Made by a program: the position numbers and the translations under genes
Part shown: piece after piece, positions 7,962-16,562 of the stretch
How positions within the stretch are numbered: position 1 is the stretch's first letter
How the letters are laid out: each line of letters starts with the position of its first letter
NCBI RefSeq assembly: GCF_001949145.1
Contig: NW_019091605.1
Span: 165,966 to 182,527, forward strand
Source of the DNA: Acanthaster planci
Taxonomy: Eukaryota > Echinodermata > Asteroidea > Valvatida > Acanthasteridae
Reading direction: 5' to 3'
Length of the DNA stretch: 16,562 nt
Notes under the pieces: model-generated
What the model was told of the DNA's origin: nothing
Databases searched by the model: none
Seen by the model: only the letters and a program-made list of their open reading frames with translations

Positions 7962-9608
7962 CTGTTGAGAATAGGAAAGCCACCATCTTAGGATGACTTT
8001 TGGGAGAAATCACTTCGAATGACTGCCGCCGCAGGCAGTGTGTTTAGGACGGAAGCAGGGCCGAGGTTCATGGCAGCGCTGAACGGCCGCTGCAAGGGTG
8101 GGGCGCAACTGCAGAGAATAACGCTGCTTGAACACTGTCTCGTGGCATGGATGTGCAGAAGCTTGTAAGCGCATGGAGACTAGCATTGTTGCATTACTGT
8201 GTGACTGCATCGCAGTGATCAGGAAAAAAAGGGGGAGGCACACGACACAGGTTGAGGGTACATGTACCTTGTGCAGACTAAGCCAGGTCCATACAAATTA
8301 CCCCTCTCCCTTTCTGGGAGAAATGCAGTTATACAATTGTTGGGTTAGGGTTATACATGTACACTGTACGTAGTGTAGGGACGAGGAACAGTCTAGGAAA
8401 CCATCAACAAAAATCCAGCTGAAAGGAAAGTGCAAGTATTTTTTTTGTCGCCACGTTTTCTCATCTACACACAAAGAATATCCACATCAGGTAGATACTG
8501 TACCCATGTACATGTGTTCAATATGATTATATCTATGAAACAGACGAGGATTCGCTGGCATAAAGATGACGGTTAAATGGTACCCTTGAACTGGACCCGG
8601 AACTACACTGAGTAAAGATGCCAATGAATATTTGATTTTGAAAGCGTTTGGTAGACCTTTGGTTGCATCTTGGAAGGGTTAAAGTTTAGCTGCAATGAAA
8701 TTTTTTTATACCCCAGTTTTCTGCAATTTTGTACTTTTCTCTGATGTATGAAAATTATTTCAAATCCCTTTCGATTTAAATGCATTGAAAAGTGTACGTT
8801 TTAAAACATTAAAAATCCCCCATGCTTGTGCTGAAAAACTGAGGGCGCTGTTGCTATGATGTCATCTGGGGAAGACATGTTTCAGTGCATAGGTTTTCCT
8901 GTTCAAATTTCGAACCCAACATTGACACAATGAAAACCTTTCTGAGAAAACTTCACATGTTTAATTATTGCTATGTACTTAGACACCAAGGAATCACCCT
9001 AAAAAAAAATTAAGGCCAGCAAAATCTGGACAAATTCGGCAGTTTTGTGTACAAATCAGTGCAACATTGACATACTCTTCCGTGGATGACATAAATTTGC
9101 TTATGCATATGGAATACTCATTAGCATGAAAGTAAAAAAGGCAGCAAAATTCCCTTTAAAAGGTGAAACAAAAATGGAAAACAAGGTTAACTGAGATGGA
9201 AAGGTGCATTTCGGAAGTTGGCATTTTAAAAATTGCATTGCAGCTACCCTCCAAGTTAACACTTCAGCAGCACGTAGAACATGAAGCAGGCAAGGGTACA
9301 TGTATTTCCTGGCTAGCGTATTGAGAGTTGCGAAAATGTGCCCACTGTATACAGTTCACGCAGGAAAAGTTATTCAAAAACACAAAAATGGGTATTCATG
9401 ATGCTGTGTGGGGGTTCACAGGAAAGTCCCTGGGCCCAGAACTGTGCTACATGAATGCCGCCGTCATTACTATCATTATTGCTAGGACAACTGAAAGTTC
9501 CTAGCACTCTTCACGTTTCTGAACTCTGATTTCTTGCCCCAAACTTGAAATGTTTTGGATAAATGTTGGTGCATGTTCTCTGAGTTAAAAATTCCGGAAG
9601 GTACTCAC
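7962..9608 (-). other. Intron, 1647 bp, nothing recognised
   Basis: The donor is GTGAGT below base 9609 and the acceptor is at 7962. The part next to exon 5 (about 8018-8150) is GC-rich and includes an acceptor-like ttctctgcag on the minus strand, but what follows has no FU cysteine pattern and no fitting donor. The rest is AT-rich with no gene, RNA or clear mobile element that I could identify. Confidence 0.75.
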
Positions 9609-9815
9609 AATTCCGAGTGACACTGGACACACTGGTCCTCGCCGGTGCACTGATCACAGCCGTGAGAGCAGGCCAGGCAGTTGTCGTAATCATCCTTGTA
9701 GAACCCGTCCAAACAGTTGGCCACACAGGCCCCGTCCTGAAGGATGTGCCCCTCTCTGCACTCGGTGCAGTCCGACGAGGACTGCCCGTTGCAGTTTTGA
9801 CAGGAGACATGGCAC
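9609..9815 (-). CDS. PCSK5-like: Convertase exon 4 in this window (FU repeat 5 and first half of 6)
   Basis: This is 207 bp with phase 2 at both ends, so it is frame-neutral. The acceptor is ttgttctttattggcag and the donor is GTGAGT. The first base (G) completes a Lys codon with AA from exon 3. It reads CHVSCQNCNGQSSSDC, CTECREGHILQDGACVANC, the aromatic segment LDGFYKDDYDN, then repeat 6, CLACSHGCDQCTGEDQC with CVQC. Repeat 6 has a shorter gap before its fifth cysteine (GEDQC), a variation also found in vertebrate FU repeats. A large palindrome begins 93 bp upstream of the acceptor in transcription order. Confidence 0.9.
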
Positions 9816-10668
9816 CTGCCAATAAAGAACAAACACAGAAGCAGGTACCTCATACATATTAATATCTGTTGACTCATTAATGATTATGAGAGATTCAATC
9901 AATAAAGCAGTGATGTAGTCCAGCACTTTTTGAGAACCAAGTTCTCTACCAAATATTTAACTAGTTAGGAGGGAACAAAGCTGAAGTACATCGGCATTTG
10001 ATGGTACATGCACAAAGGTAAGATTACAAAGCAACATAATGACTTCAGACTATCACTGTTTGATTAAAATTAACTTTTTGGACAAACGTACTCGCAAAGT
10101 ATTCGGCCGAGTACTTTCCGAGTACTTTTCTCCTTGAAACTTAAATTTTACACAACTGGGAGTGTCTGAAGTCTAACATTTATTTTGTAATCTTACCTTT
10201 GCACATTTACCATCAAATGCCTGAGCACTCTGGCTTTATTCCCTCTTACCCAGTTCAGTATTTTGCGGAGAACGTTGGTACTCGGGAAAGTACTCGACTT
10301 CTACACTGCAACACAGTGTGACCCATGACTAGGATGTGTGCTTATAACACCAAGCTTGGTAACAGGGATGAAACTGAAGAAATGTGAGTCCCATGACATA
10401 AAACAACATGGCAATTGATTGTTTTTGGATGAGTCCACACTTCAGAAGTCCACGCTGTGCCATGATCAGTAAACCAAGTATGGTGAATAATTAATATCCT
10501 TTCGTTGCGGTATAAAACTCCAAGTGGGAAAGCATGGACATGATGGATGTTTCACGCCAACTTTGCCAAGGAATGTTCAAAGGGAAGGCGTAGTTAGTTA
10601 CGGGACACAAGATAAAGTCCAAGGGGGATATGAGGCTTTTGATGAAAATCAAAATGTTTCGTTCATAC
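9816..10668 (-). other. Intron, 853 bp, half occupied by a large palindrome
   Basis: The donor is GTATGA below base 10669 and the acceptor is at 9816. The palindrome at 9908-10308 fills about half of it. I see nothing else in the rest. Confidence 0.8.
9908..10308. repeat. About 400-bp imperfect palindrome (foldback or MITE-like element)
   Basis: The two halves meet at CGGCCG (10104-10109). The left arm (9908-10106) aligns to the reverse complement of the right arm (10107-10308) along its whole length with small gaps. Matching blocks include CAGTG at the ends, GGCATTTGATGGTA with AAAGGTAAGATTACAAA in the middle, and GTACTCG motifs near the centre and ends. There is almost no loop. CAGTG termini occur in some DNA transposon families, including hAT-like ones, but no target-site duplication was found, so the class is open. 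In the transcript this would form a long hairpin in the intron. Confidence 0.8.
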
Positions 10669-11002
10669 TTCAGGCATTCTTTGTCGCCGCCGTGCAAGTC
10701 CCAGTCCACGTAGTAGCCATTGGTGCACACCCACTCTTCCACGCACGTACGCTCCTTCAGCACCTGGCCGGGGATGCAGGTCAGGCAGTCCTGGTCGCCT
10801 CCGCCGCTGCAGGTGTAGCAGACGTTGCTGCAGCGCCTGCAGGTGCTGACGTCCAGGTACTCGTTGGTGGCGCAGGCCCGCTGGCAGGTGTGGTCCTCGG
10901 CGTTGAGCAGGGCGTGTGGTTTGCACGTCAGGCAGTAGGTGGCACTCCCCTCGCATTGGCGGCACAACGGCGCGCAGGGCAAACAGGTGGCACTTTCCTC
11001 AT
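10669..11002 (-). CDS. PCSK5-like: Convertase exon 3 in this window (FU repeats 3 and 4)
   Basis: This is 334 bp, entering in phase 1 and leaving in phase 2. It starts after the acceptor tgggttggcttcgtcag and ends at the donor GTATGA. The first two bases (AT) complete an Asp codon with the G from exon 2. Repeat 3 is CLPCAPLCRQCEGSATYC, CLTC and CQRACATNEYLDVST. Repeat 4 is CRRCSNVCYTCSGGGDQDC, CLTC, then TCVEEWVCTNGYYVDWD. The last cysteine pair of repeat 4 is separated by five residues and not the usual three or so, and the segment before the next repeat is long (DLHGGDKE). A similar widened pair followed by YVD occurs in one repeat of vertebrate PC5/6, which favours that family. Codons are strongly GC-rich compared with the flanking introns. 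Confidence 0.92.
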
Positions 11003-11596
11003 CTGACGAAGCCAACCCAAGAAACAAAGACATCACAACCAGGCCAAGTAAATTTGTACTATCCTCTTGAAAAAAAAATCGGTGCAATGCGATTACTTTA
11101 CAAGTCTCAAAAATGCACCTCTGTGCTTCAATTAATTTTGTTTTCAATTGTTAGCTTTGCTATTTTCAAAGGTGTTTTGGTAATATTGTGGTTTTGTTGC
11201 TGATGCAAATAGTCCATATTTATGTGCAAAACAATGACATTATTCCAGGGAGAAAAAAACTCAATGTTAATGAAGAAAAATCCACGGAATAAACTCTTTA
11301 ACTTCAGGAGATGAAATTACGTTACAGGAAAACATGCTTTTACAAAAGCCCAAGGAATTTGTTGATGCAAAGTCAGTACAAGTTATACAAGCCAACATCA
11401 AATGTTTCAGTGGATAACCCTTCCGTGTTTTCATACTTTGTAGACAGGGATAATTAATCTGATCTTTCTTGCCCAGTAAAAGTAGTGTTTCAGACCATCA
11501 CCATGGCAAGTACATGCATACGACTTGGGAATAAAACAATCGTACCCCCCCTGAAAACAATCAAATTAAACTAAATGTTCCCTTTGGTGGTCTGAC
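11003..11596 (-). other. Intron, 594 bp
   Basis: The donor is GTCAGA below base 11597, the least typical of the set, and there is a strong pyrimidine-rich acceptor at 11003. It is AT-rich. I see no gene, RNA or mobile element in it. Confidence 0.78.
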
Positions 11597-11787
11597 CTTT
11601 GTAAAACTCCTCGTCACACTTCTGAACGCACTCAGAATCCATGAGGAAGAAGGGTGGGCTGCAGGACAGGCAGTCAGTGCTGCTGGGGCCGGCGCAGGAC
11701 AAACAGGTGGGCGCGCAGGCCTTACAGCGAGTGTGCAAGGCGGGAGGGTTGTAAAAGCCATCCTCCGGGCAGCGGGCCACGCACTCA
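11597..11787 (-). CDS. PCSK5-like: Convertase exon 2 in this window (end of FU repeat 1, repeat 2)
   Basis: This is 191 bp, entering in phase 2 and leaving in phase 1. The acceptor is catcaaaaatccctgcag and the donor is GTCAGA, a weak site. The first base (T) completes an Asp codon with GA from exon 1. It reads ECVARCPEDGFYNPPALHTR, closing repeat 1, then repeat 2, CKACAPTCLSCAGPSSTDC, CLSC and ECVQKCDEEFYK. The join gives a normal first FU repeat across the exon boundary, which confirms the link between the P-domain exon and the repeat exons despite the 2.5 kb intron. Confidence 0.91.
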
Positions 11788-12298
11788 CTGCAGGGATTTT
11801 TGATGAAGACACAAAGAATGGTGTGTTAACACGTCGACTGCCAAAGCGACTATTTGTGGCAGTGGGTGAACTGGAATTCGGGACTATGAGTATACTCATG
11901 GCAAATGAACTGGTTTTGAATTATAGTGATAATGCACTGGCAACGTTGCACATCTCAAAAATAAGCCGTGGGAAAACTGCAGATCTACCAGTATATGCTT
12001 TGTCATGGATGTTTTCAATTTCACACAAATTATTATTTTTACTGTGAGAATAACATCAGACGTATGCAATGCTGGAAATATGATTTCACAATGGATGTGC
12101 ATTAATTTATGTAGCTCTGAGGAAAATATCTATGTGTTTACATTATAACTGAGAATGGCACACTCAGTGCAATTCATGTAACAGACGAGCGATAATGGAC
12201 AGTCTTGACAGAAAATAATATACCGTGTGATGGCTTGTACTTACACGGCAGAAACCTGCTCAATCTGCAAGTCATTATGCTGCTGACTTATACAGGCA

Positions 12299-12454
12299 AT
12301 TCACAAAAGTGCGCCACCAAGAGTTTGCAATACGTTGGCCAATCAAAATGCGCAAAATCTGTTGACCCAATGCACGTTCGGAAAGGGTTGACAAATTTCG
12401 CGTGTTGTGACTGGCCAACGCGTTGCAAACTCTCGGGGGTGCACTTTTGTGAAT
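12299..12454. repeat. 156-bp inverted repeat, MITE-like
   Basis: Two 70-base arms (12299-12368 and 12385-12454) pair without gaps around a 16-base loop. About 57 of 70 positions match by hand count. The outer 14 bases, ATTCACAAAAGTGC, are identical. Blocks GAGTTTGCAA and CGTTGGCCA also match. Most mismatches are transitions, as expected for decay of an originally near-perfect palindrome. No target-site duplication was found. It may be a small foldback element. Confidence 0.78.
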
Positions 12455-13263
12455 CACGACGATAACAACAGCCCCAAACGGATGAACTGAAGGTGTGATG
12501 GAAAAGTTCTTAGCCGTGTTGGTCACTCCATATCTAACGAGATCACGAATTGGCAAGGCAAGAATGCACTGCCTTTAATAGCGTGGTATCCTAAAATGTC
12601 TCAGGTTTCTAACCGTGGTGGTTTATCTCTCCGTCGCGCAGCGAAAACAGCAACAGCCCAGTTGGGAATTATTATTACAAGATAGAGGTTGGTGATTAAG
12701 CGCCGCAAATCTCTCTCTGTGAGTGAAGAAAGTTCTGGAATGCACTGGGTTAGGCTCAACATTTTTCTGACAATGCGTCCTGTCTGTCAGCGGAAGAAAG
12801 CAGGGACGACAACTTGGAGAGGGTTTACATGGAGATTTGGGAGCAGGGAGGTGTGAAAGGAATTCAACTCTGGCGATCAGCAGAGCTTGGGAGACTCTTG
12901 GATGCATCCCTGCACATGTATCCGGTGCCTTATGGGGTGCCGGAACAAGAGGAAATATCCCACAAGGAACATTCCTTATCTTTGCGGGGTACTTAAACAG
13001 TTTACCCGACAAGAATTTCATGAAATAGATTTTTGGAATTTACTCAAAGAGGAGGACTTTCGAAGATATACTTATTCATCGCCAAATGAGGTATTTTACA
13101 AAAGGGGCATTTGGTCGAAATATGGACCCAGGAAAGAGAGTCTACACTTGTAGTTCTAATGGGAGTGATTTGGAAACTGCTCTTCAGACAGTATTTTTCC
13201 AGTAAATGAGAACAAGGGAAATACCTCACAGGAATATAAATGCAAGGGTGTGAGTGTACTCTC

Positions 13264-13359
13264 TTGACCAGGGACGTTAATTCGGGGGGGGGGGAGGTGA
13301 TCCATGTACATATCCCTCTGCTTTTTGACCAGGGGTAGGGTCGCTGGATCATTCACCTC
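13264..13359. repeat. G11 tract with short direct and inverted repeats
   Basis: TTGACCAGGG occurs at 13264 and again at 13325. Between them lies a run of 11 G at 13284-13294. GAGGTGATCCA (13294-13304) pairs with TGGATCATTCACCTC (13345-13359) with a four-base bulge. The function is unknown. The G run is prone to length errors in sequencing. Confidence 0.45.
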
Positions 13360-14321
13360 ACTTTTTATTGGTGAGAATGAAGTAGATGTTTGAGATATAG
13401 AGCCTGTGATTTTCCGTTTCAAAAATGGTTATTTTCGATTTTGCCAACTCCCGAATTGTTTCAGAAATTCAAATTTCGTTCCATACCTTAGTACCGGTAA
13501 GCATGAAATAGAAGAGCAAGTTTTAAACTATGCACGGAAACCATTTGCCCAAGCATACTCCACCCCTCAAAAAGGAAAAAGAGAAGGAAAAGAAACAAAT
13601 ACTGTTTGGAAATACTCTGCAAAGTTTCAAACTTTTTTTTTAAATTTTCTGTAGTGAAAATTTAAACAGAATCCACACAATAGTTACGGCATCCCCACCC
13701 CTTGTCGGAGTGACTGTCAAAAACTTGCCACGATTAATCAACAGAAAGTTCACTTTATTTTTGAAGCCCTTCTTAATGGGAAATTTTGCAAGGTCCGTTT
13801 CAAACAGTGATTTCCGTTTCAAAGCGCTGATGCCACGAATTCCATCTGTTCTTCCCGATCGCAGAAAATCATTGACTCTAGAGGTACTCTTTGAACTTCC
13901 CAACAACCAAACTGTATTAAACAGTACTGATAAAGGGAGAGAAAAGTACACATGATTTTAAATTACCATTTTGAGGAAGATTAAGGGGTGTAAGTACACA
14001 TCCGCTGAACTCTGTATCATGAACAGTGCCCCCACTTTTTGAATTTTCTATGGCCAGGTATTTTTTGATTGGAGTCATCCTCAATCCCCCCACGGACAGA
14101 TTGACAACACTGTCCTGACGGACAGACTACACCGTTCAAACCCCAGAAGTCCCCTGGACCTTTTAGGAACCTCGTTCACCCATGGAAGAGTTTTACGACG
14201 TGCAACTGCAAAACTCTGTCTGATTGCTGTGTCCACCGTGCAACCCTCCAAATCACAGGTGACCACTGAGACTTCAGTTACTTTAAACGGGCTCAAACCC
14301 TGGAGAGAGCGACCGACTCAC

Positions 14322-14580
14322 TCTGTTTTCCTGTCTCTGTAGTGGAGACACTTGAAGCAGTCGCTGGCGAGGGGTCCCGAGCAGCCGTTGAAGCACTCCG
14401 GATGGCAGGGGGAGTAATCCAAGCTTCTTGGGACGGCCACCCGTGGGACATTCAAATTGGTTTCTGCTGTGGCACTGCCTCTGCCGCTGTCTCTGTTGTC
14501 GTCTGGCCGCTTTGGAGGCCTGGCGGTGCTGGGTAAGGAATCGGTGCCGTAAAGGGTCAACACCCAATTCCGGAATATTC
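14322..14580 (-). CDS. PCSK5-like: Convertase exon 1 in this window (end of P domain, linker, start of FU repeat 1)
   Basis: This is 259 bp, entering in phase 1 and leaving in phase 2. The acceptor follows a long pyrimidine tract (tttcctttttcttcttcg) and ends gcctgatcag. The donor is GTGAGT. The two first bases (GA) need one base from an upstream exon outside the window. Residues 1-12 read IFRNWVLTLYGT, the last strand of the P domain, where convertases have W-x-L-x-LYGT. A polar linker of about 40 residues follows (PPKRPDDNRDSGRG, then TNLNVPRVAVPRSLDYSP). The first FU repeat then starts as CHPECFNGCSGPLASDCF with CLHYRD. The CxPEC and CLHY features are those of the first repeat in PC5/6 and PACE4, so this exon identifies the gene. 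EGF-receptor-type repeats look similar but lack the P-domain end. Confidence 0.93.
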
Positions 14581-16562
14581 CTGATCAGGCAAAAGGCACA
14601 TGAGAGACGAAGAAGAAAAAGGAAAGTTAAACTGGAGGCTTTATAACCCTTCACCGTAAAAAGCTTGGGAAAGGGAAGGGGGGAATCCCGCTTTCAACAT
14701 TTTCTGGGATATTGTTGAAACACATTTTGTCTCCCAATGCCAATCGTAGGTAAGGAAGTTTTTCCAGTAACACCATGCCGTCATCCTGACATCAAATTTG
14801 TAAAAATAAGATGTGTCGTTCCCACGAAACACCCATTCTTCCAAGATAGGTCAGCAAATATTGTTTATTGACACGCTCGATGTATGCAGGCCCACACACA
14901 TGAGGCCACGGACCTCAATCGGTCGTAATGACAAAGCACATGTCAAATCCAATTGAAACTTCACAGCTGGGTAGGTGAGGGCAATGTCAGTCAAAATCAA
15001 TCAAGCAGAACACAGTGTGTCTCGGTAATAATGCAGGGGTAGTGGATGATATTTTTGATACAGATGCTATAAGCAGAATTACATATTAAAAACCACCCAT
15101 CTGTGTACACGTATTACAAAGCATGACAATACACTAATGAAAGCGAGGTTACATGTAAGTCTTCCTTTTTGCAAGTTGTGAGTCAAAATGAGCAGAATAA
15201 AATGAAATTTCATGACAAATTAGTACCTGTCTACTCACATCAATAATTCTAATGGGATTTGGAACAATTTATGAAAGGGAGGCTTGGAACACATGCCAAT
15301 CTTAAAAGGTCTGGTGCCATCCTGATTGACAGTCAACAATATTTCAAGATGTACAAGATGTCAATTTTATTTAAGGGGTTTTGCCCTTACCTGACGTACA
15401 TTCATAAACAGTGTATACTCAGTGCTTGTCCGAAAGCTTGTGGAAAAAATTCACAAGCGTAGGGCAAAGATCGAAAGTATTTTTCGTATTCCGACACAGG
15501 CACTCACGAGGAATGGGCCCATTGCTTTTAACCCCAAATCCCGTATTCTAGCATTCGTGCGGGCCCCGGTCAGAACGCGGGTCACGCCCTAACTTGCATA
15601 ACAATAGCTCAAAGAAACGGTCCCGCTTGATGCCTTCCGGACGTCAATACAATACATGTAGATCTGTGTGGCAATGACGATGGACCTGGAAACCTTACAT
15701 TTAATATCCTACAAAAAAAGCCGGCCCTAGGGAATCTTGGTAAATGGTTACAATAGCTCTTACAGATGACATACACAAGTACCTGTAGTTGGCAGATGAG
15801 TTTAGAGTTTTACCATGTTCATGATCAACAAATCAAGAAGTCTAATCAAGTCTGTTTACTCAGGTAGAGCTGGGATTTTTGGCTACCGAGCAGCGATTGC
15901 ATTGCTATTTGTGGGCAAATAGTGGGATACTCAGGCATGTTTTCTGGGTTTGAAAATAAAATTTCCATCCAGCTTTTGTATCACTAACAAATTGGGAGGT
16001 TTTGTACTCGTCAAATTGTGTGAAAGGCCATGGATAGCACAAACCACCAAACATTTGAACAAGGAAAGTACCTAATTCTGACTGAAAGTAATCTTTTTTT
16101 ATAACTGCCCTCACATTGTTGAATGATACTTTGTATATACACCGGTACATGCATATACATGTACATAAATATGCATGTATATATTCAAGACAACTGTCAA
16201 TTAAAGTAGGCCTGTTCGATATCCATTTTTTTTAAAACAAAATACCAGAGAAAAATATGATATTCAATATTTTCAATATTGCAGTATCAAAATTTATCTT
16301 GAAATGGTCAATCATACAGTAATTGCAAACACATGCTGCATAGTTGACCAACTCATTACATCACATACATTTCTGCTACAACCAACAACTGTGTAGTTGA
16401 GTTTGCAACATTTTTTCATGCAAATAATGCGTGCTTCAAAACTAGGAAAATATACATGTTGGGCCTGGGCATTCCGTTTTCGGTCAAGTTTAAACAAACG
16501 GAAACTCTAAAAGTCATCTTGATTAAACAGACATTAACCCTCCTATGCTGATGTCACTCTTT
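14581..16562 (-). other. Partial upstream intron, at least 1982 bp, no exon found
   Basis: This should hold the intron leading to the preceding P-domain exon. I searched the minus strand for the rest of the P domain (a SWGE-like motif and the GxWxL strand) and found none, so the intron probably extends past the right edge. A GC-richer patch at about 15480-15600 stands out. Low-complexity ATGTAC and TATA tracts lie at about 16130-16190. Confidence 0.7.
16130..16186. repeat. Low-complexity TACATGTA/ATATGCAT tract
   Basis: Alternating GTACATGCATATACATGTAC-type sequence forms a partly self-complementary tract. Shorter versions occur near 5372, 6495, 7510, 8345, 8510 and 9300. It resembles a decayed microsatellite and I assign it no function. 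Confidence 0.5.

Larger units (their letters stand above)
11788..14321 (-). other. Intron, 2534 bp, with an inverted repeat and a G-rich hairpin
   Basis: The donor is GTGAGT below base 14322 and the acceptor is at 11788. It holds the 156-bp inverted repeat at 12299-12454 and the G11 tract and hairpin near 13264-13359. Frames of up to about 130 codons on the minus strand (12623-13021) contain scattered cysteines but not the FU spacing. I see no exon here. Confidence 0.75.
1..14580 (-). other. PCSK5-like: Multi-exon gene: C-terminal half of a PC5/6-like proprotein convertase (partial)
   Basis: Nine minus-strand exons join into one frame of about 2.1 kb. The product is the end of a P domain, a polar linker and at least 13 furin-like (FU) cysteine-rich repeats. 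Known biology: PC5/6 and PACE4 are secretory-pathway serine proteases that cut proproteins after basic residues. The P domain stabilises the catalytic domain, and the cysteine-rich tail tethers PC5/6 and PACE4 at cell surfaces through heparan sulfate and TIMP partners. In order along the gene, intron phases are 1 (entering the first exon), 2, 1, 2, 2, 1, 1, 1, 1. Every junction fits without a forced shift, and all introns are GT-AG. More than 13 repeats exceeds PACE4 and the short PC5/6A form and resembles the long PC5/6B form. The protease domain and the end of the tail lie outside the window. Alternatives are a PACE4-like paralogue or an invertebrate convertase ancestral to both. Confidence 0.88.

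Noticed and set aside
8010-8243. Acceptor-like site followed by a GC-rich minus-strand frame upstream of exon 5
   Set aside because: The translation lacks the FU pattern and no donor of suitable phase follows. Exons 4 and 5 join correctly without it.
10524-11006. Long alanine/valine-rich plus-strand open frame
   Set aside because: It is the antisense shadow of the GC-rich convertase exon 10669-11002. It has no domain and follows the exon limits. The same applies to plus-strand frames over the other exons (for example 2588-3025, 9617-9862 and 1848-2093).
12623-13021. Cysteine-containing minus-strand frame that could be an extra FU exon
   Set aside because: The cysteine spacing is not C-x2-C-x3-C-x2-C, no acceptor/donor pair gives a compatible phase, and the flanking exons already join in frame without it.
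14080-14160. GTTCAAACCCC resembling a tRNA B box, considered as a tRNA or SINE
   Set aside because: No A box at the right distance and no cloverleaf arms could be drawn.
1-14580. FRAS1 or an EGF-receptor-like protein as the source of the cysteine-rich repeats
   Set aside because: Both have similar repeats, but the first exon carries the W-x-L-x-LYGT end of a convertase P domain directly before repeat 1.

Overview
The window looks like intronic and exonic DNA from an animal, not a bacterium. The exons are GC-rich, carry GT-AG splice sites with pyrimidine tracts, and sit in AT-rich introns that contain a decayed CR1-like retrotransposon and foldback repeats. The gene type, the CR1-like element and the recurrent TACATGTA tracts suggest a marine invertebrate, possibly an invertebrate deuterostome such as amphioxus. 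That placement is an inference and the sequence does not settle it.

One gene dominates, read on the minus strand from about 14580 down to the left edge. Nine exons (14580-14322, 11787-11597, 11002-10669, 9815-9609, 7961-7825, 3048-2710, 2137-1895, 1421-1224 and 196 to beyond 1) join in a single frame. All eight internal junctions agree in phase. The first exon ends a P (Homo B) domain with FRNWVLTLYGT and then enters a polar linker. After that come at least 13 furin-like cysteine-rich repeats and the start of a 14th, over about 700 residues. A P domain followed by a long run of such repeats is the layout of proprotein convertases of the PC5/6 (PCSK5) type, long-tailed form. The catalytic domain would lie beyond the right edge, and the rest of the repeat tail beyond the left edge.

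The introns hold the other content. The 4.8 kb intron (3049-7824) contains a broken CR1-like LINE on the plus strand, antisense to the host gene, at about 3170-6990. It has a stop-ridden endonuclease, a reverse transcriptase core that is still open, and a C-terminal tail split by a foreign segment of about 1.1 kb flanked by 12-bp direct repeats. The intron at 9816-10668 contains a palindrome of about 400 bp. The 2.5 kb intron (11788-14321) contains a 156-bp inverted repeat and a G11 tract with a small hairpin. Region 7085-7560 and the stretch at 15395-15592 have coding-like frames that I do not recognise.

I saw no tRNA, rRNA, CRISPR array, promoter or polyadenylation site that I could defend. 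I saw no evidence for a wholly new biological system. The most distinctive items are the long repeat tail with its frame-neutral exons, the large palindrome next to one of those exons, and the nested retroelement.
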